Source: Gammaproteobacteria bacterium
GTDB taxonomy: Bacteria; Pseudomonadota; Gammaproteobacteria; GRL18
Assembly: GCA_027076245.1 (NCBI GenBank)
Contig: JALTKC010000469.1
Location: 1-11,289 of the forward strand
Direction: 5' to 3'
Length of the DNA: 11,289 nucleotides
Below the pieces are notes generated by a model, which saw nothing but the letters and a program-made list of their open reading frames with translations, did not search any database and had not been told where the DNA came from. This document shows, piece by piece, positions 1-6,945 of the stretch; within the stretch, counting starts at the first letter, position 1; each line of letters opens with the position of its first letter. Position numbers and translations under genes: made by a program.

Positions 1-1
1 A

Positions 2-604
2 ACCATGTATGTCAGCGATGAGCTGTTTATTAATATGCGTTCCGGTAAAGGCAACGGTTTTAAAATTATTAAAATAATTAAAAGCGGTACGCCCTTAACA
101 GTTCTGGAAAAAGATTCCGGTTACACCCGAGCCCGCACTCCCCAGGGTGTGGAAGGCTGGGTATTAAGCCGCTTTTTAAGCAAAACGCCTGCCGCAAAAA
201 ATCTGGTGGCAAAAGCCCAGAAAGATGTCGCAGAAATGAAACAGAAATACGATGCGATGAAAAGCGAACTGGAAAATCTGAAACAGGAACGTGACAGCCT
301 GAGCCGTTCTGAAAAAGCTCTGCTGGCCAATAAGGAAAAGCTTAACAAGGAACTGACCCGGCTACGTAAAATTGCTGCCCGCCCCATGCAACTGGAAAAA
401 GAAAATAACCAGTTACGTAATGAACTGGTTAAAATTGAAGCCGAAAACCACCTGTTAAAACAGGAATATCAGACTCTGGAAGATAATACCGATCAGGAAT
501 GGTTTATTACCGGCGCAGGCGTATTATTTGGCGGAATGTTATTAGGTTTAATTTTCCCTAAATTACGTTCAGGTCAGAAAAAGGCCAACTGGAACCGGTT
601 GTAA
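2..604 (+). CDS. SH3b/coiled-coil/membrane-anchor protein, YgiM-like (5' partial)
   Basis: This is the C-terminal 200 or so residues of a YgiM-type protein (TIGR04211 group, SH3 and anchor domain). Counting from the Met at position 5, residues 1-60 form a bacterial SH3 domain (YVSDEL start, MRSG, GWV). Residues 65-160 are a charged Lys/Glu-rich coiled coil. Residues 167-185 are a hydrophobic Gly-rich membrane segment, followed by a short basic tail. E. coli YgiM has the same order and begins with a signal peptide followed by ETRYVSDEL. Here the codon before the Met is Thr and the frame is open to the window edge, so this Met is probably internal and the true start, with a signal peptide, lies upstream. 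The protein is expected in the inner membrane with the SH3 domain in the periplasm. Its function is not established. It ends convergent with the PilZ gene. Confidence 0.85.
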   Translation, partial: TMYVSDELFINMRSGKGNGFKIIKIIKSGTPLTVLEKDSGYTRARTPQGVEGWVLSRFLSKTPAAKNLVAKAQKDVAEMKQKYDAMKSELENLKQERDSLSRSEKALLANKEKLNKELTRLRKIAARPMQLEKENNQLRNELVKIEAENHLLKQEYQTLEDNTDQEWFITGAGVLFGGMLLGLIFPKLRSGQKKANWNRL

Positions 605-636
605 GCAGAACTGTCTGCTGCGGGCAGGATGCCCGC
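604..636. terminator. Two back-to-back hairpins in the convergent gap
   Basis: Two perfect inverted repeats abut. AGCAGA (604-609) pairs with TCTGCT (614-619) around a 4-nt loop, and GCGGGCA (620-626) pairs with TGCCCGC (630-636) around GGA. The first begins on the last base of the ygiM-like stop codon. Their place between convergent genes fits a bidirectional transcription end, but neither side has a T-tract, so this is not a textbook intrinsic terminator. A copy of a dispersed palindromic repeat is an alternative. Confidence 0.4.
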
Positions 637-657
637 CCTCCCGGGTAAACTGAATAG

Positions 658-1002
658 CTAGAAGTATTTTGCTTCCTTCAGCAGTTCCCGTAATAAGTCC
701 ATCACATCCGCCCCCATGGCATCAAAACACAGACCGATATAATCATCGCCAATATGTGCCACTTCTGCCTGAATAATAGTGGACATGGAACACTGATCTT
801 TTGAGGCCACAAAACAGATGGAAACCGGTTCTTTTTCCGAAAAGGAATAATGATTAGGCTCAATCGCACAGCCCATCAGGCTCATATTAATGATGCGTGA
901 TGCGATACGCTGATTTTTTGCCTGAGTCGGGGTAACAAATACTTCCAGACTGATGGGATGCCTGGGATGCTCCCTCCGTTCAATTACTGCACTGGCACTC
1001 AT
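658..1002 (-). CDS. Single-domain PilZ protein (predicted c-di-GMP receptor)
   Basis: This 114-residue protein is essentially one PilZ domain. The c-di-GMP binding signature is present in both parts: RxxxR as R10-E-H-P-R14 near the N-terminus, and N39-x-S41-x-x-G44 on the first strands of the barrel. No other domain is present, so it would act as a small cytosolic adaptor whose partner cannot be read from sequence. PilZ proteins commonly control motility, pili or exopolysaccharide; which applies here is unknown. The ATG at 1002 is the only sensible in-frame start. The nearest Shine-Dalgarno core, AGGAG (1016-1020), lies 13 nt upstream, which is long, and a 4-codon out-of-frame mini-ORF sits between. 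It lies downstream of ilvD on the same strand with 140 bp between them. A GGDEF-EAL gene lies about 2 kb upstream on the same strand. Confidence 0.88.
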   Translation of the reverse strand: MSASAVIERREHPRHPISLEVFVTPTQAKNQRIASRIINMSLMGCAIEPNHYSFSEKEPVSICFVASKDQCSMSTIIQAEVAHIGDDYIGLCFDAMGADVMDLLRELLKEAKYF

Positions 1003-1103
1003 TGTTTCTGCATAACTCCTTTAACCAGCAAGATTTTCTGTAAATCTCCTTATTTTTTAAGCAGCCAACCGGATTTTCCAGACATTAGCTGCTTTTTAGC
1101 AAG

Positions 1104-1119
1104 TGTGGCATAAATCACA
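1104..1119 (-). promoter_or_regulatory. Candidate CRP-type operator upstream of the PilZ gene
   Basis: On the minus strand this reads TGTGA-TTTATG-CCACA, matching 9 of 10 core bases of the CRP consensus TGTGA-N6-TCACA. It is centred about 110 nt upstream of the PilZ start codon, in the gap after ilvD. I find no convincing -35/-10 pair to anchor it, so this is a candidate only. Confidence 0.3.
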
Positions 1120-1138
1120 AAAAGTGCAAGTGCCTGCA
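1119..1138 (-). terminator. Weak putative terminator after ilvD
   Basis: A 5-bp stem (one G-T pair) with a 4-nt loop occupies 1125-1138 and is followed on the minus strand by C and five T residues (1119-1123). It starts 5 bp past the ilvD stop. The stem is short, so termination would be partial, and the sequence overlaps the start of the CRP-like site. Confidence 0.3.
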
Positions 1139-1142
1139 AAAG

Positions 1143-2999
1143 TTAAAACTTACGTTTTAACTGAGAGACATCCCGTACTGCGCCTCTGGAGGCCGAGGTT
1201 GTCATTGCGGCATAGGCCTGCAATGCCTGACTGACATAACGTACCCGCTCAGCAGGTTGCCAGGCCTTATCGCCTCTGGCCTCCATAGCCGCACGACGCT
1301 GCTGCAGTTGTTCATCACTGAGTTTTACGCCGATTTTACGGTTAGGGATATCAATTTCAATAATATCACCTTCTTCAATCAGACCAATGGCTCCGCCTTC
1401 CGCAGCTTCTGGCGAAGCATGCCCAATAGACAGGCCCGAAGTACCACCGGAAAAACGTCCGTCCGTTAACAGGGCACACACCTTGCCCAACCCTTTGGAT
1501 TTCAGATAACTGGTCGGATAAAGCATTTCCTGCATCCCGGGACCGCCGCGTGGACCTTCGTAACGGATAATAACTACGTCACCGGCCTTAATCTGATCAT
1601 CAAGAATGGCTGCTACGGCAGAGTCCTGGCTTTCAAAAATACGCGCCGGGCCACTGAAACATAAGATGGACTCATCCACACCAGCGGTTTTAACCACACA
1701 GCCATCCACAGCAATATTCCCGTAAAGCACCGCCAGTCCGCCGTCCTGACTATAGGCATGTTCTTTATCCCGAATACAGCCTTCAGCACGATCTTCATCC
1801 AATTCGGCCCAGCGCTTGTCCTGACTGAAGGCCACCTGGGTGGGCACACCGCCGGGACCAGCACGGAACATTTCACGCACTGCACTGTCATCAGATACAG
1901 CAATGTCGTAATGTTTAATGGCATCCGCCAGGGTATCACTGTGGATCATTTTTACATCCGTATTAAGCAGACCGGCACGGGATAACTCTCCCAAAATCGC
2001 CATAACGCCGCCGGCACGATGGACATCTTCCATGTGATATTTCTGGGTACTGGGCGCCACTTTACATAAATTTGGTACTTTTCTGGATAAGCGGTCAATA
2101 TCATCCATAGTAAAATCCACCTTGCCTTCCTGAGCGGCTGCCAGCAGGTGCAATATGGTATTGGTCGAGCCGCCCATAGCAATATCCAGACTCATGGCAT
2201 TTTCAAATGCCTTAAAACTGGCGATATTTCTGGGCAGTACAGAGTCATCATCCTGTTCATAATAACGTTTAGCCAGATCCACAATGCGCCGTCCGGCCTC
2301 GAGGAATAATTCCTTACGATCCGCATGAGTAGCCAGTAAGGAGCCATTACCCGGCAGGGACAATCCCAGAGCTTCAGTCAGACAGTTCATGGAGTTAGCG
2401 GTAAACATACCGGAGCAGGAACCGCAGGTTGGACAGGCTGAACGCTCCATAACATCTGTATCTTCATCACTGACCTTATCATCTACAGCGGACACCATGG
2501 CATCCACCAGATCCAGGTGTACCTCATGCCCATGCAGTACCACTTTACCGGATTCCATAGGACCGCCGGATACAAAAATCACCGGTATATTCAGTCTTAA
2601 AGCGGCATTAAGCATTCCGGGGGTAATTTTATCGCAGTTGGAAATACACACCAGCGCATCAGCACAATGGGCATTGCACATATATTCCACCGCATCGGAA
2701 ATTACTTCTCTGGAGGGCAGACTGTACAGCATACCGTCATGCCCCATGGCAATACCGTCATCCACCGCTATGGTATTAAATTCTTTGGCCACCCCGCCGG
2801 CTTTTTCAATTTCTCTTGCCACCAGTTGCCCCATATCTTTTAAATGCACATGACCGGGGACGAACTGGGTAAATGAATTGGCAATCGCAATAATTGGTTT
2901 CTGAAAATCATCATCTTTCATACCTGTGGCACGCCACAAAGCCCGGGCGCCCGCCATATTCCTTCCGGCAGTAGTGGTTCTTGAACGATATTGAGGCAT
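1143..2999 (-). CDS. ilvD: Dihydroxy-acid dehydratase
   Basis: IlvD removes water from 2,3-dihydroxy-isovalerate and 2,3-dihydroxy-3-methylvalerate to give the 2-keto acids that precede valine, leucine and isoleucine. It is a cytosolic iron-sulfur enzyme. The protein has 618 residues, close to the 616 of the E. coli enzyme, and matches it along its whole length. Visible family features are NCDKITPGM with C122 and K124, the cluster motif CPTCGSCSG with C195, the VDDGIAMGH segment with D81, and the C-terminal TDGRFSGGTSGLSIGH and GDKAW blocks. The ATG at 2999 is preceded by AGGA with 6 nt spacing. The gene stands alone, without ilvBN, ilvC, ilvE or ilvA beside it, which is common outside enterics. 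A TATAAT at 3035-3040 suggests its own promoter. No attenuator-type leader peptide is visible upstream. Confidence 0.98.
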   Translation of the reverse strand: MPQYRSRTTTAGRNMAGARALWRATGMKDDDFQKPIIAIANSFTQFVPGHVHLKDMGQLVAREIEKAGGVAKEFNTIAVDDGIAMGHDGMLYSLPSREVISDAVEYMCNAHCADALVCISNCDKITPGMLNAALRLNIPVIFVSGGPMESGKVVLHGHEVHLDLVDAMVSAVDDKVSDEDTDVMERSACPTCGSCSGMFTANSMNCLTEALGLSLPGNGSLLATHADRKELFLEAGRRIVDLAKRYYEQDDDSVLPRNIASFKAFENAMSLDIAMGGSTNTILHLLAAAQEGKVDFTMDDIDRLSRKVPNLCKVAPSTQKYHMEDVHRAGGVMAILGELSRAGLLNTDVKMIHSDTLADAIKHYDIAVSDDSAVREMFRAGPGGVPTQVAFSQDKRWAELDEDRAEGCIRDKEHAYSQDGGLAVLYGNIAVDGCVVKTAGVDESILCFSGPARIFESQDSAVAAILDDQIKAGDVVIIRYEGPRGGPGMQEMLYPTSYLKSKGLGKVCALLTDGRFSGGTSGLSIGHASPEAAEGGAIGLIEEGDIIEIDIPNRKIGVKLSDEQLQQRRAAMEARGDKAWQPAERVRYVSQALQAYAAMTTSASRGAVRDVSQLKRKF

Positions 3000-3034
3000 A
3001 ATAAGTCCTGTAAAAAATTATTGATGAAAGGTTT

Positions 3035-3040
3035 ATTATA
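3035..3040 (-). promoter_or_regulatory. Putative -10 box of the ilvD promoter
   Basis: The minus strand shows a perfect TATAAT about 36 nt upstream of the ilvD start. The best -35 candidate at normal spacing is poor (TTTCCC at 16 bp), so the promoter is weak or needs an activator. It lies in the 94-bp gap after the GGDEF-EAL gene, so ilvD need not depend on read-through. Confidence 0.4.
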
Positions 3041-3070
3041 TACTGATTTGCAGTCAGGGAAATACCGGCA

Positions 3071-3099
3071 TTAATTTTTCACTGCTTAATTTTTTACTG
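3071..3099. repeat. Tandem 15-bp direct repeat at the end of the GGDEF-EAL gene
   Basis: TTAATTTTTCACTG (3071-3084) and TTAATTTTTTACTG (3086-3099) differ at one base and are 15 bp apart. The second copy overlaps the stop codon of the GGDEF-EAL gene. It probably arose by local duplication. No function is evident. Confidence 0.5.
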
Positions 3100-5796
3100 A
3101 ATAGATAGCAGTAATTCTGTCATTTTCTCCTCTGTCATGGGCTTATAGAAATAAAATCCCTGTATATAATGACAATGATGCGCTTTAACAAATTCATATT
3201 GCTCACGGGTTTCAACCCCTTCTGCTACAATTTTAAGACCCAGTGAGCTGGACATAGCAATAATGGCACGGACAATAGCGGTTCCGTCAGTTTTATCCTG
3301 AGCATCAATATCCACAATAAAAGCCCGATCAATTTTAATGGTACTGACTGGAAAACGCTGAATATAGCTCAGTGATGAATAACCGATACCAAAGTCATCC
3401 AGTGCAATTTCAAAACCTGCTTTACGCAAACTATGCAAATTAGATAACACAGACTGATCACCACTAATAATGGCACTTTCTGTCAGTTCCAGACCAATAT
3501 CACCTGTTTTTAACTGAAACTGCTGCATAATGTGTTGCAGATTATTACTTAACTCTGGTGTAGAAACCTGACGACTGGACAGATTAACATCTACTCGGAA
3601 GTTATTAACCCCCATCTCCCGCCATTGCTGACGTTGAGCACAGACCTGAGTCATAACCCATTTACCCAGTCGGCATACCAGACTGGACTTTTCAGCAACC
3701 GGTATAAATACATCAGGCGGTATATTACCTCTTTCAGGATTTTGCCAACGTAATAAGGCTTCACAACTGACCACGTCGCCAGTGTCTGCATCTATCTGTG
3801 GTTGATAAACCAGGTACAGTTCATTATTACTATTATCATTATCCAGCACACTCTGGAGCATAGAGGCTATCTCCATATGATCCTGTATTTCCTTATTCAT
3901 CGCACTGGTATAAAAACAGAAGTTATTACGCCCTGATTCCTTTGCTTTATACATAGCGGTATCTGCATTACGCAATAACAGATTATAATTTTCTGAGTCA
4001 TCAGGAAAAATACTGATACCAATACTGGCACTAACATAAAAAGTATGCTGGTTAATAATAAAAGGTTCTTTTAATGCTTCTATAATACCTTTAGCCTCTA
4101 TGGAAACACTATCCAGATCTTCGATATTATTTATAACCAGAACAAATTCATCACCGCCAAAGCGGTATAACACCTGTGATTCATTAATAACATGTTTAAT
4201 TTTGGAGGCAACACTTTGCAATAATAAATCACCAATTTCATGGCCGTATGTATCATTAACAATTTTAAAATTATCCAGATCAATAAACATAACGGCCACC
4301 TGATAAGAAGACTCTTTATCATGAATAATCTTATTCTTAAGGTCACCCTTAAAGTGATTTTTTAATAAAAGCTGCAGAGAGGTTTTGAGATTATTACGAT
4401 TAGGCAAACCGGTCAGAGGATCAAAGTTGGCATGAAAATACAACTCTTCTTCATGCTGTTTTCTCAGGCTAATATCCTGATGGGTTCCACATAAACGTCT
4501 CGGAGTACCATCCTCATTCCACTCGACTACCGCCCCAGACCCCAGAATCCAGACCCAATGATTCTGTTTATGACGCATTCGAAACTCAACGGTATAGGCA
4601 ATTTTATTTTTAATGGCTCGCTGCACGACCAGTGCAACATGTTCCTGATCATCCGGATGTATGCGTTGTTTCCAGTCTTCATCTGTGTAACTTAAGTCAG
4701 AAGGTTCTAAGCCCAGTTGATCCATCCAGATTTCATCCACTTCATGCCTTCCAGTTTGAAAATCCCAGTCCCAGAAACCCAGATGCGCACCCTCAAGCAC
4801 CATTTTTAACTGACGTTCACTGGCATGCAGTTTGTTTTCTATACTTAACCGTTCTGTAACATCTTCTGCAATACAGCACATCAACAGTGGTACATTATTC
4901 TGGTCAAGATTAATGGGAAAATGCAGTGCTCGTAAGGATCGATCTTGCTGATTTAAGGGTATATTAATTAATTCTTCTACTACACTCTTATTTTTCCAAT
5001 CGGTATTCTGAATAGAGGTAGCAGGTTCCAGAACGCAGGTATAATTATCATTATTATGTCTGTTAAAATATCTGGTATAACTTTTACTATACTGTAACAG
5101 TTTTCCTTTTCTGTCCTGAATAGCAATTAACACCGGTGCATAATTTAAGATACCTTTTAAGACGTCTGCCATAAAAAAAACCGGGCGGGTAAAATGACTG
5201 CTTAATTTTCTAACTATCAACAAGGCAATAATAAACAAACCAGCAACCAGTATCGACAGATATACCAGGCCTTCATATATCTCATGGTTGACTTTTTCTC
5301 TGGAAATTAAAATACGTACATAACCGGCTAACTGATTCATATAGCCGGAATGGTACGGCAGTATAATTTCAATAACATCTTCACCATTAATATTTATAGT
5401 ATTAAATAAATAGGCTTTGCTTTTATTTAATACTTCTATAGCAACATCTGTATCGGTCAACTGTCCATTATTCTTTTTATTACTACTCCCAATAACACGA
5501 CCTTTTTTATCAATAATTTCAATTAATCTGATATCTTTAAACTGTCTGGAAATTTCTTCAATAAACAGACGGGTATGATATTTACCAGAAAAGCTGGTAC
5601 GTTTTACTGCGATATTGAGTATTTTACTGGATAAGAGAGACAGCCTTTGTTCTTCCTGCTCCATAATATTTTGATAATACCAGCCTGCAAACAAGGAAAG
5701 CACAGCAATAATGGTAATAATTAACAGACCATAGGAGACCATTAAACGTTGATCTATTCGCTCAACAGATGGAAATAAGTCTTTCTCTTGTGACAT
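3094..5796 (-). CDS. Membrane PAS-GGDEF-EAL c-di-GMP synthase/phosphodiesterase
   Basis: From the ATG at 5796 the protein has 900 residues. It has a membrane segment at about 21-40, a periplasmic region to about 176, a second membrane segment at about 177-196, a probable degenerate PAS region at 205-320, a PAS/PAC domain at 325-445, a GGDEF domain at about 455-630 and an EAL domain at about 645-900. The cyclase motif GGDEF (547-551) is intact. The inhibitory RxxD site five residues before it is replaced by NESQ. The EAL domain keeps E679-A-L, N738, E770, D800-D801, K821, E859 and QGF (879-881), so phosphodiesterase activity is expected. Net activity cannot be read from sequence. An in-frame TTG at 5838, 6 nt after the upstream stop, would add 14 residues. 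I prefer the ATG, although neither has a good Shine-Dalgarno. Its tight link to a periplasmic binding protein gene suggests that protein is the input. Confidence 0.93.
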   Translation of the reverse strand: MSQEKDLFPSVERIDQRLMVSYGLLIITIIAVLSLFAGWYYQNIMEQEEQRLSLLSSKILNIAVKRTSFSGKYHTRLFIEEISRQFKDIRLIEIIDKKGRVIGSSNKKNNGQLTDTDVAIEVLNKSKAYLFNTININGEDVIEIILPYHSGYMNQLAGYVRILISREKVNHEIYEGLVYLSILVAGLFIIALLIVRKLSSHFTRPVFFMADVLKGILNYAPVLIAIQDRKGKLLQYSKSYTRYFNRHNNDNYTCVLEPATSIQNTDWKNKSVVEELINIPLNQQDRSLRALHFPINLDQNNVPLLMCCIAEDVTERLSIENKLHASERQLKMVLEGAHLGFWDWDFQTGRHEVDEIWMDQLGLEPSDLSYTDEDWKQRIHPDDQEHVALVVQRAIKNKIAYTVEFRMRHKQNHWVWILGSGAVVEWNEDGTPRRLCGTHQDISLRKQHEEELYFHANFDPLTGLPNRNNLKTSLQLLLKNHFKGDLKNKIIHDKESSYQVAVMFIDLDNFKIVNDTYGHEIGDLLLQSVASKIKHVINESQVLYRFGGDEFVLVINNIEDLDSVSIEAKGIIEALKEPFIINQHTFYVSASIGISIFPDDSENYNLLLRNADTAMYKAKESGRNNFCFYTSAMNKEIQDHMEIASMLQSVLDNDNSNNELYLVYQPQIDADTGDVVSCEALLRWQNPERGNIPPDVFIPVAEKSSLVCRLGKWVMTQVCAQRQQWREMGVNNFRVDVNLSSRQVSTPELSNNLQHIMQQFQLKTGDIGLELTESAIISGDQSVLSNLHSLRKAGFEIALDDFGIGYSSLSYIQRFPVSTIKIDRAFIVDIDAQDKTDGTAIVRAIIAMSSSLGLKIVAEGVETREQYEFVKAHHCHYIQGFYFYKPMTEEKMTELLLSIQ

Positions 5797-5839
5797 TTTT
5801 ATAGCTTTTACCAACCTTTTTACAACCAATATTGCCAAT

Positions 5840-5862
5840 AAGCGTTAGTGACTAACATGCTT
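5840..5862 (-). other. Intercistronic hairpin at the binding-protein/GGDEF-EAL junction
   Basis: GTTAGT (5844-5849) and ACTAAC (5851-5856) are perfect inverted repeats around a single base, extended by AAGC (5840-5843) against GCTT (5859-5862) with a 2-nt bulge. The structure covers the stop codon of the binding-protein gene. It could stabilise the upstream message or damp translation of the next gene, as intercistronic hairpins sometimes do. There is no T-tract, so it is not a clear terminator. Confidence 0.4.
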
Positions 5863-6936
5863 AATACGATTTGACCATTGAGGTGTTTTAGATGGCCAGG
5901 GCTTGATAAAAGACTCAGGAATATCTCCCGTCCAGCCGGGATACAGGGATTCTGTCACAGACGTTACCGGAAAAACCGGTATCAGTTTATGTTCAGCAAT
6001 GCTCTTACCATCAAGTATTAATGCCGCAGTATTCATAGCCTCTGCGCCCATAGCATGACAAAACTGAGCCGAGTCTATTACGGTAATTTTCCTGTTTTTA
6101 ATAAAACTTAAAGACTTTGGATCGCCATCAACTGTCGCCAGTTTAATTTCATTACGTCCGGCATTAGCTAAAGCCTGCATTACGGGAATTCCACCGCCAT
6201 CATTTACTGTAAAGACTACATCAACAGAACCAGACTCTGGAAAATCTTTTAAAATTGCCCGGGCTGCTTGATTACCACTTTCTTTTTCTACCGCATTATA
6301 GGTTGCTAACACTTCAAATGGCTGTTGTAGTTCAGTAAGAGCATCAATAAAACCATCGACTCTTAAGACAGTTGAAGAAACATGAGGATAGTCAACCATG
6401 ACCAGTTTAATCGTCTTATTATCGGGAAAGAGTGAAGCAATATATTCTCCATCCAGATAACCGGCCTGATAATTATCTGAAGTAATAAAGGAATGCAGTT
6501 TTCCACCACTGATATACTGATCATAGGCCACCACAGGTATATTTTTTTCGTTAGCCTCTATAAGTGCCTGAGAAAGAGCCGCATTATCCGTTGGCTGAAC
6601 AATGATCAGATCAACTCCCTTTTCTACCAGATTTTTCATCTGAACAATCTGACGCTCAATACCTGCCTCACCATTTCCGGCAACAAAAGGCAGCAGCTTT
6701 ATTTTACGTTCAGTAGAACGTTTTGAACCTGTATGGCCAGAGCCATTATTGAGCTGTTCTGCGGCATCCTCTACCCCCTGTCTCATCACCACCTGGCAGG
6801 GGATATCCATAGACCAGTACAAAACACCTACCTGATAAACCTGTGAGGCAGCTATCACGTTAGCTGAAAAAAACACCTCAAACAGGAGCGCTAAAAAATG
6901 CAAGCGATATAAATAAACCCTCATTAATTGCCTCAT
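5845..6936 (-). CDS. Periplasmic sugar-type (type 1) solute-binding protein
   Basis: This 363-residue protein has an N-terminal signal peptide: basic start, hydrophobic core at about 12-27, and probable cleavage after the Ala-Ala near 29-30. The rest is a ribose/TorT-type periplasmic binding fold (Peripla_BP_4 group). Characteristic segments are GVDLIIVQPTDNAAL (107-121), IPVVAYDQ (133-140), TSDNYQAGY (152-160), the hinge-region VNDGGGIPVMQAL (244-256) and TVDGDP (268-273). The ligand cannot be named; sugars or TorT-like ligands are both possible. No ABC permease or ATPase gene is adjacent, which argues for a sensing role. It starts 9 bp after the symporter gene. An ATG four codons in (6924) has GAGG at 6-nt spacing and may be the real start; the signal peptide is intact either way. 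Confidence 0.9.
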   Translation of the reverse strand: MRQLMRVYLYRLHFLALLFEVFFSANVIAASQVYQVGVLYWSMDIPCQVVMRQGVEDAAEQLNNGSGHTGSKRSTERKIKLLPFVAGNGEAGIERQIVQMKNLVEKGVDLIIVQPTDNAALSQALIEANEKNIPVVAYDQYISGGKLHSFITSDNYQAGYLDGEYIASLFPDNKTIKLVMVDYPHVSSTVLRVDGFIDALTELQQPFEVLATYNAVEKESGNQAARAILKDFPESGSVDVVFTVNDGGGIPVMQALANAGRNEIKLATVDGDPKSLSFIKNRKITVIDSAQFCHAMGAEAMNTAALILDGKSIAEHKLIPVFPVTSVTESLYPGWTGDIPESFIKPWPSKTPQWSNRIKHVSH

Positions 6937-6945
6937 GCAATATGA

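Noticed and set aside
1031..1047. AGATTT/AAATCT hairpin in the PilZ leader next to a second AAGGAG
   Set aside because: AT-only except one pair, so unstable; the AAGGAG there is not followed by a start codon.
1613..1939. 108-codon minus-strand frame overlapping ilvD in another frame
   Set aside because: Same-strand shadow of ilvD; composition is that of a shifted conserved gene.
2389..2853. 154-codon open frame on the plus strand inside ilvD
   Set aside because: It lies wholly antisense to a full-length, highly conserved ilvD; the translation shows no family motif and has no ribosome site of note.
1143..2999. ilvD standing alone as a sign of transfer or of a broken operon
   Set aside because: The gene is full length and typical, and lone ilvD genes are common outside enterics.
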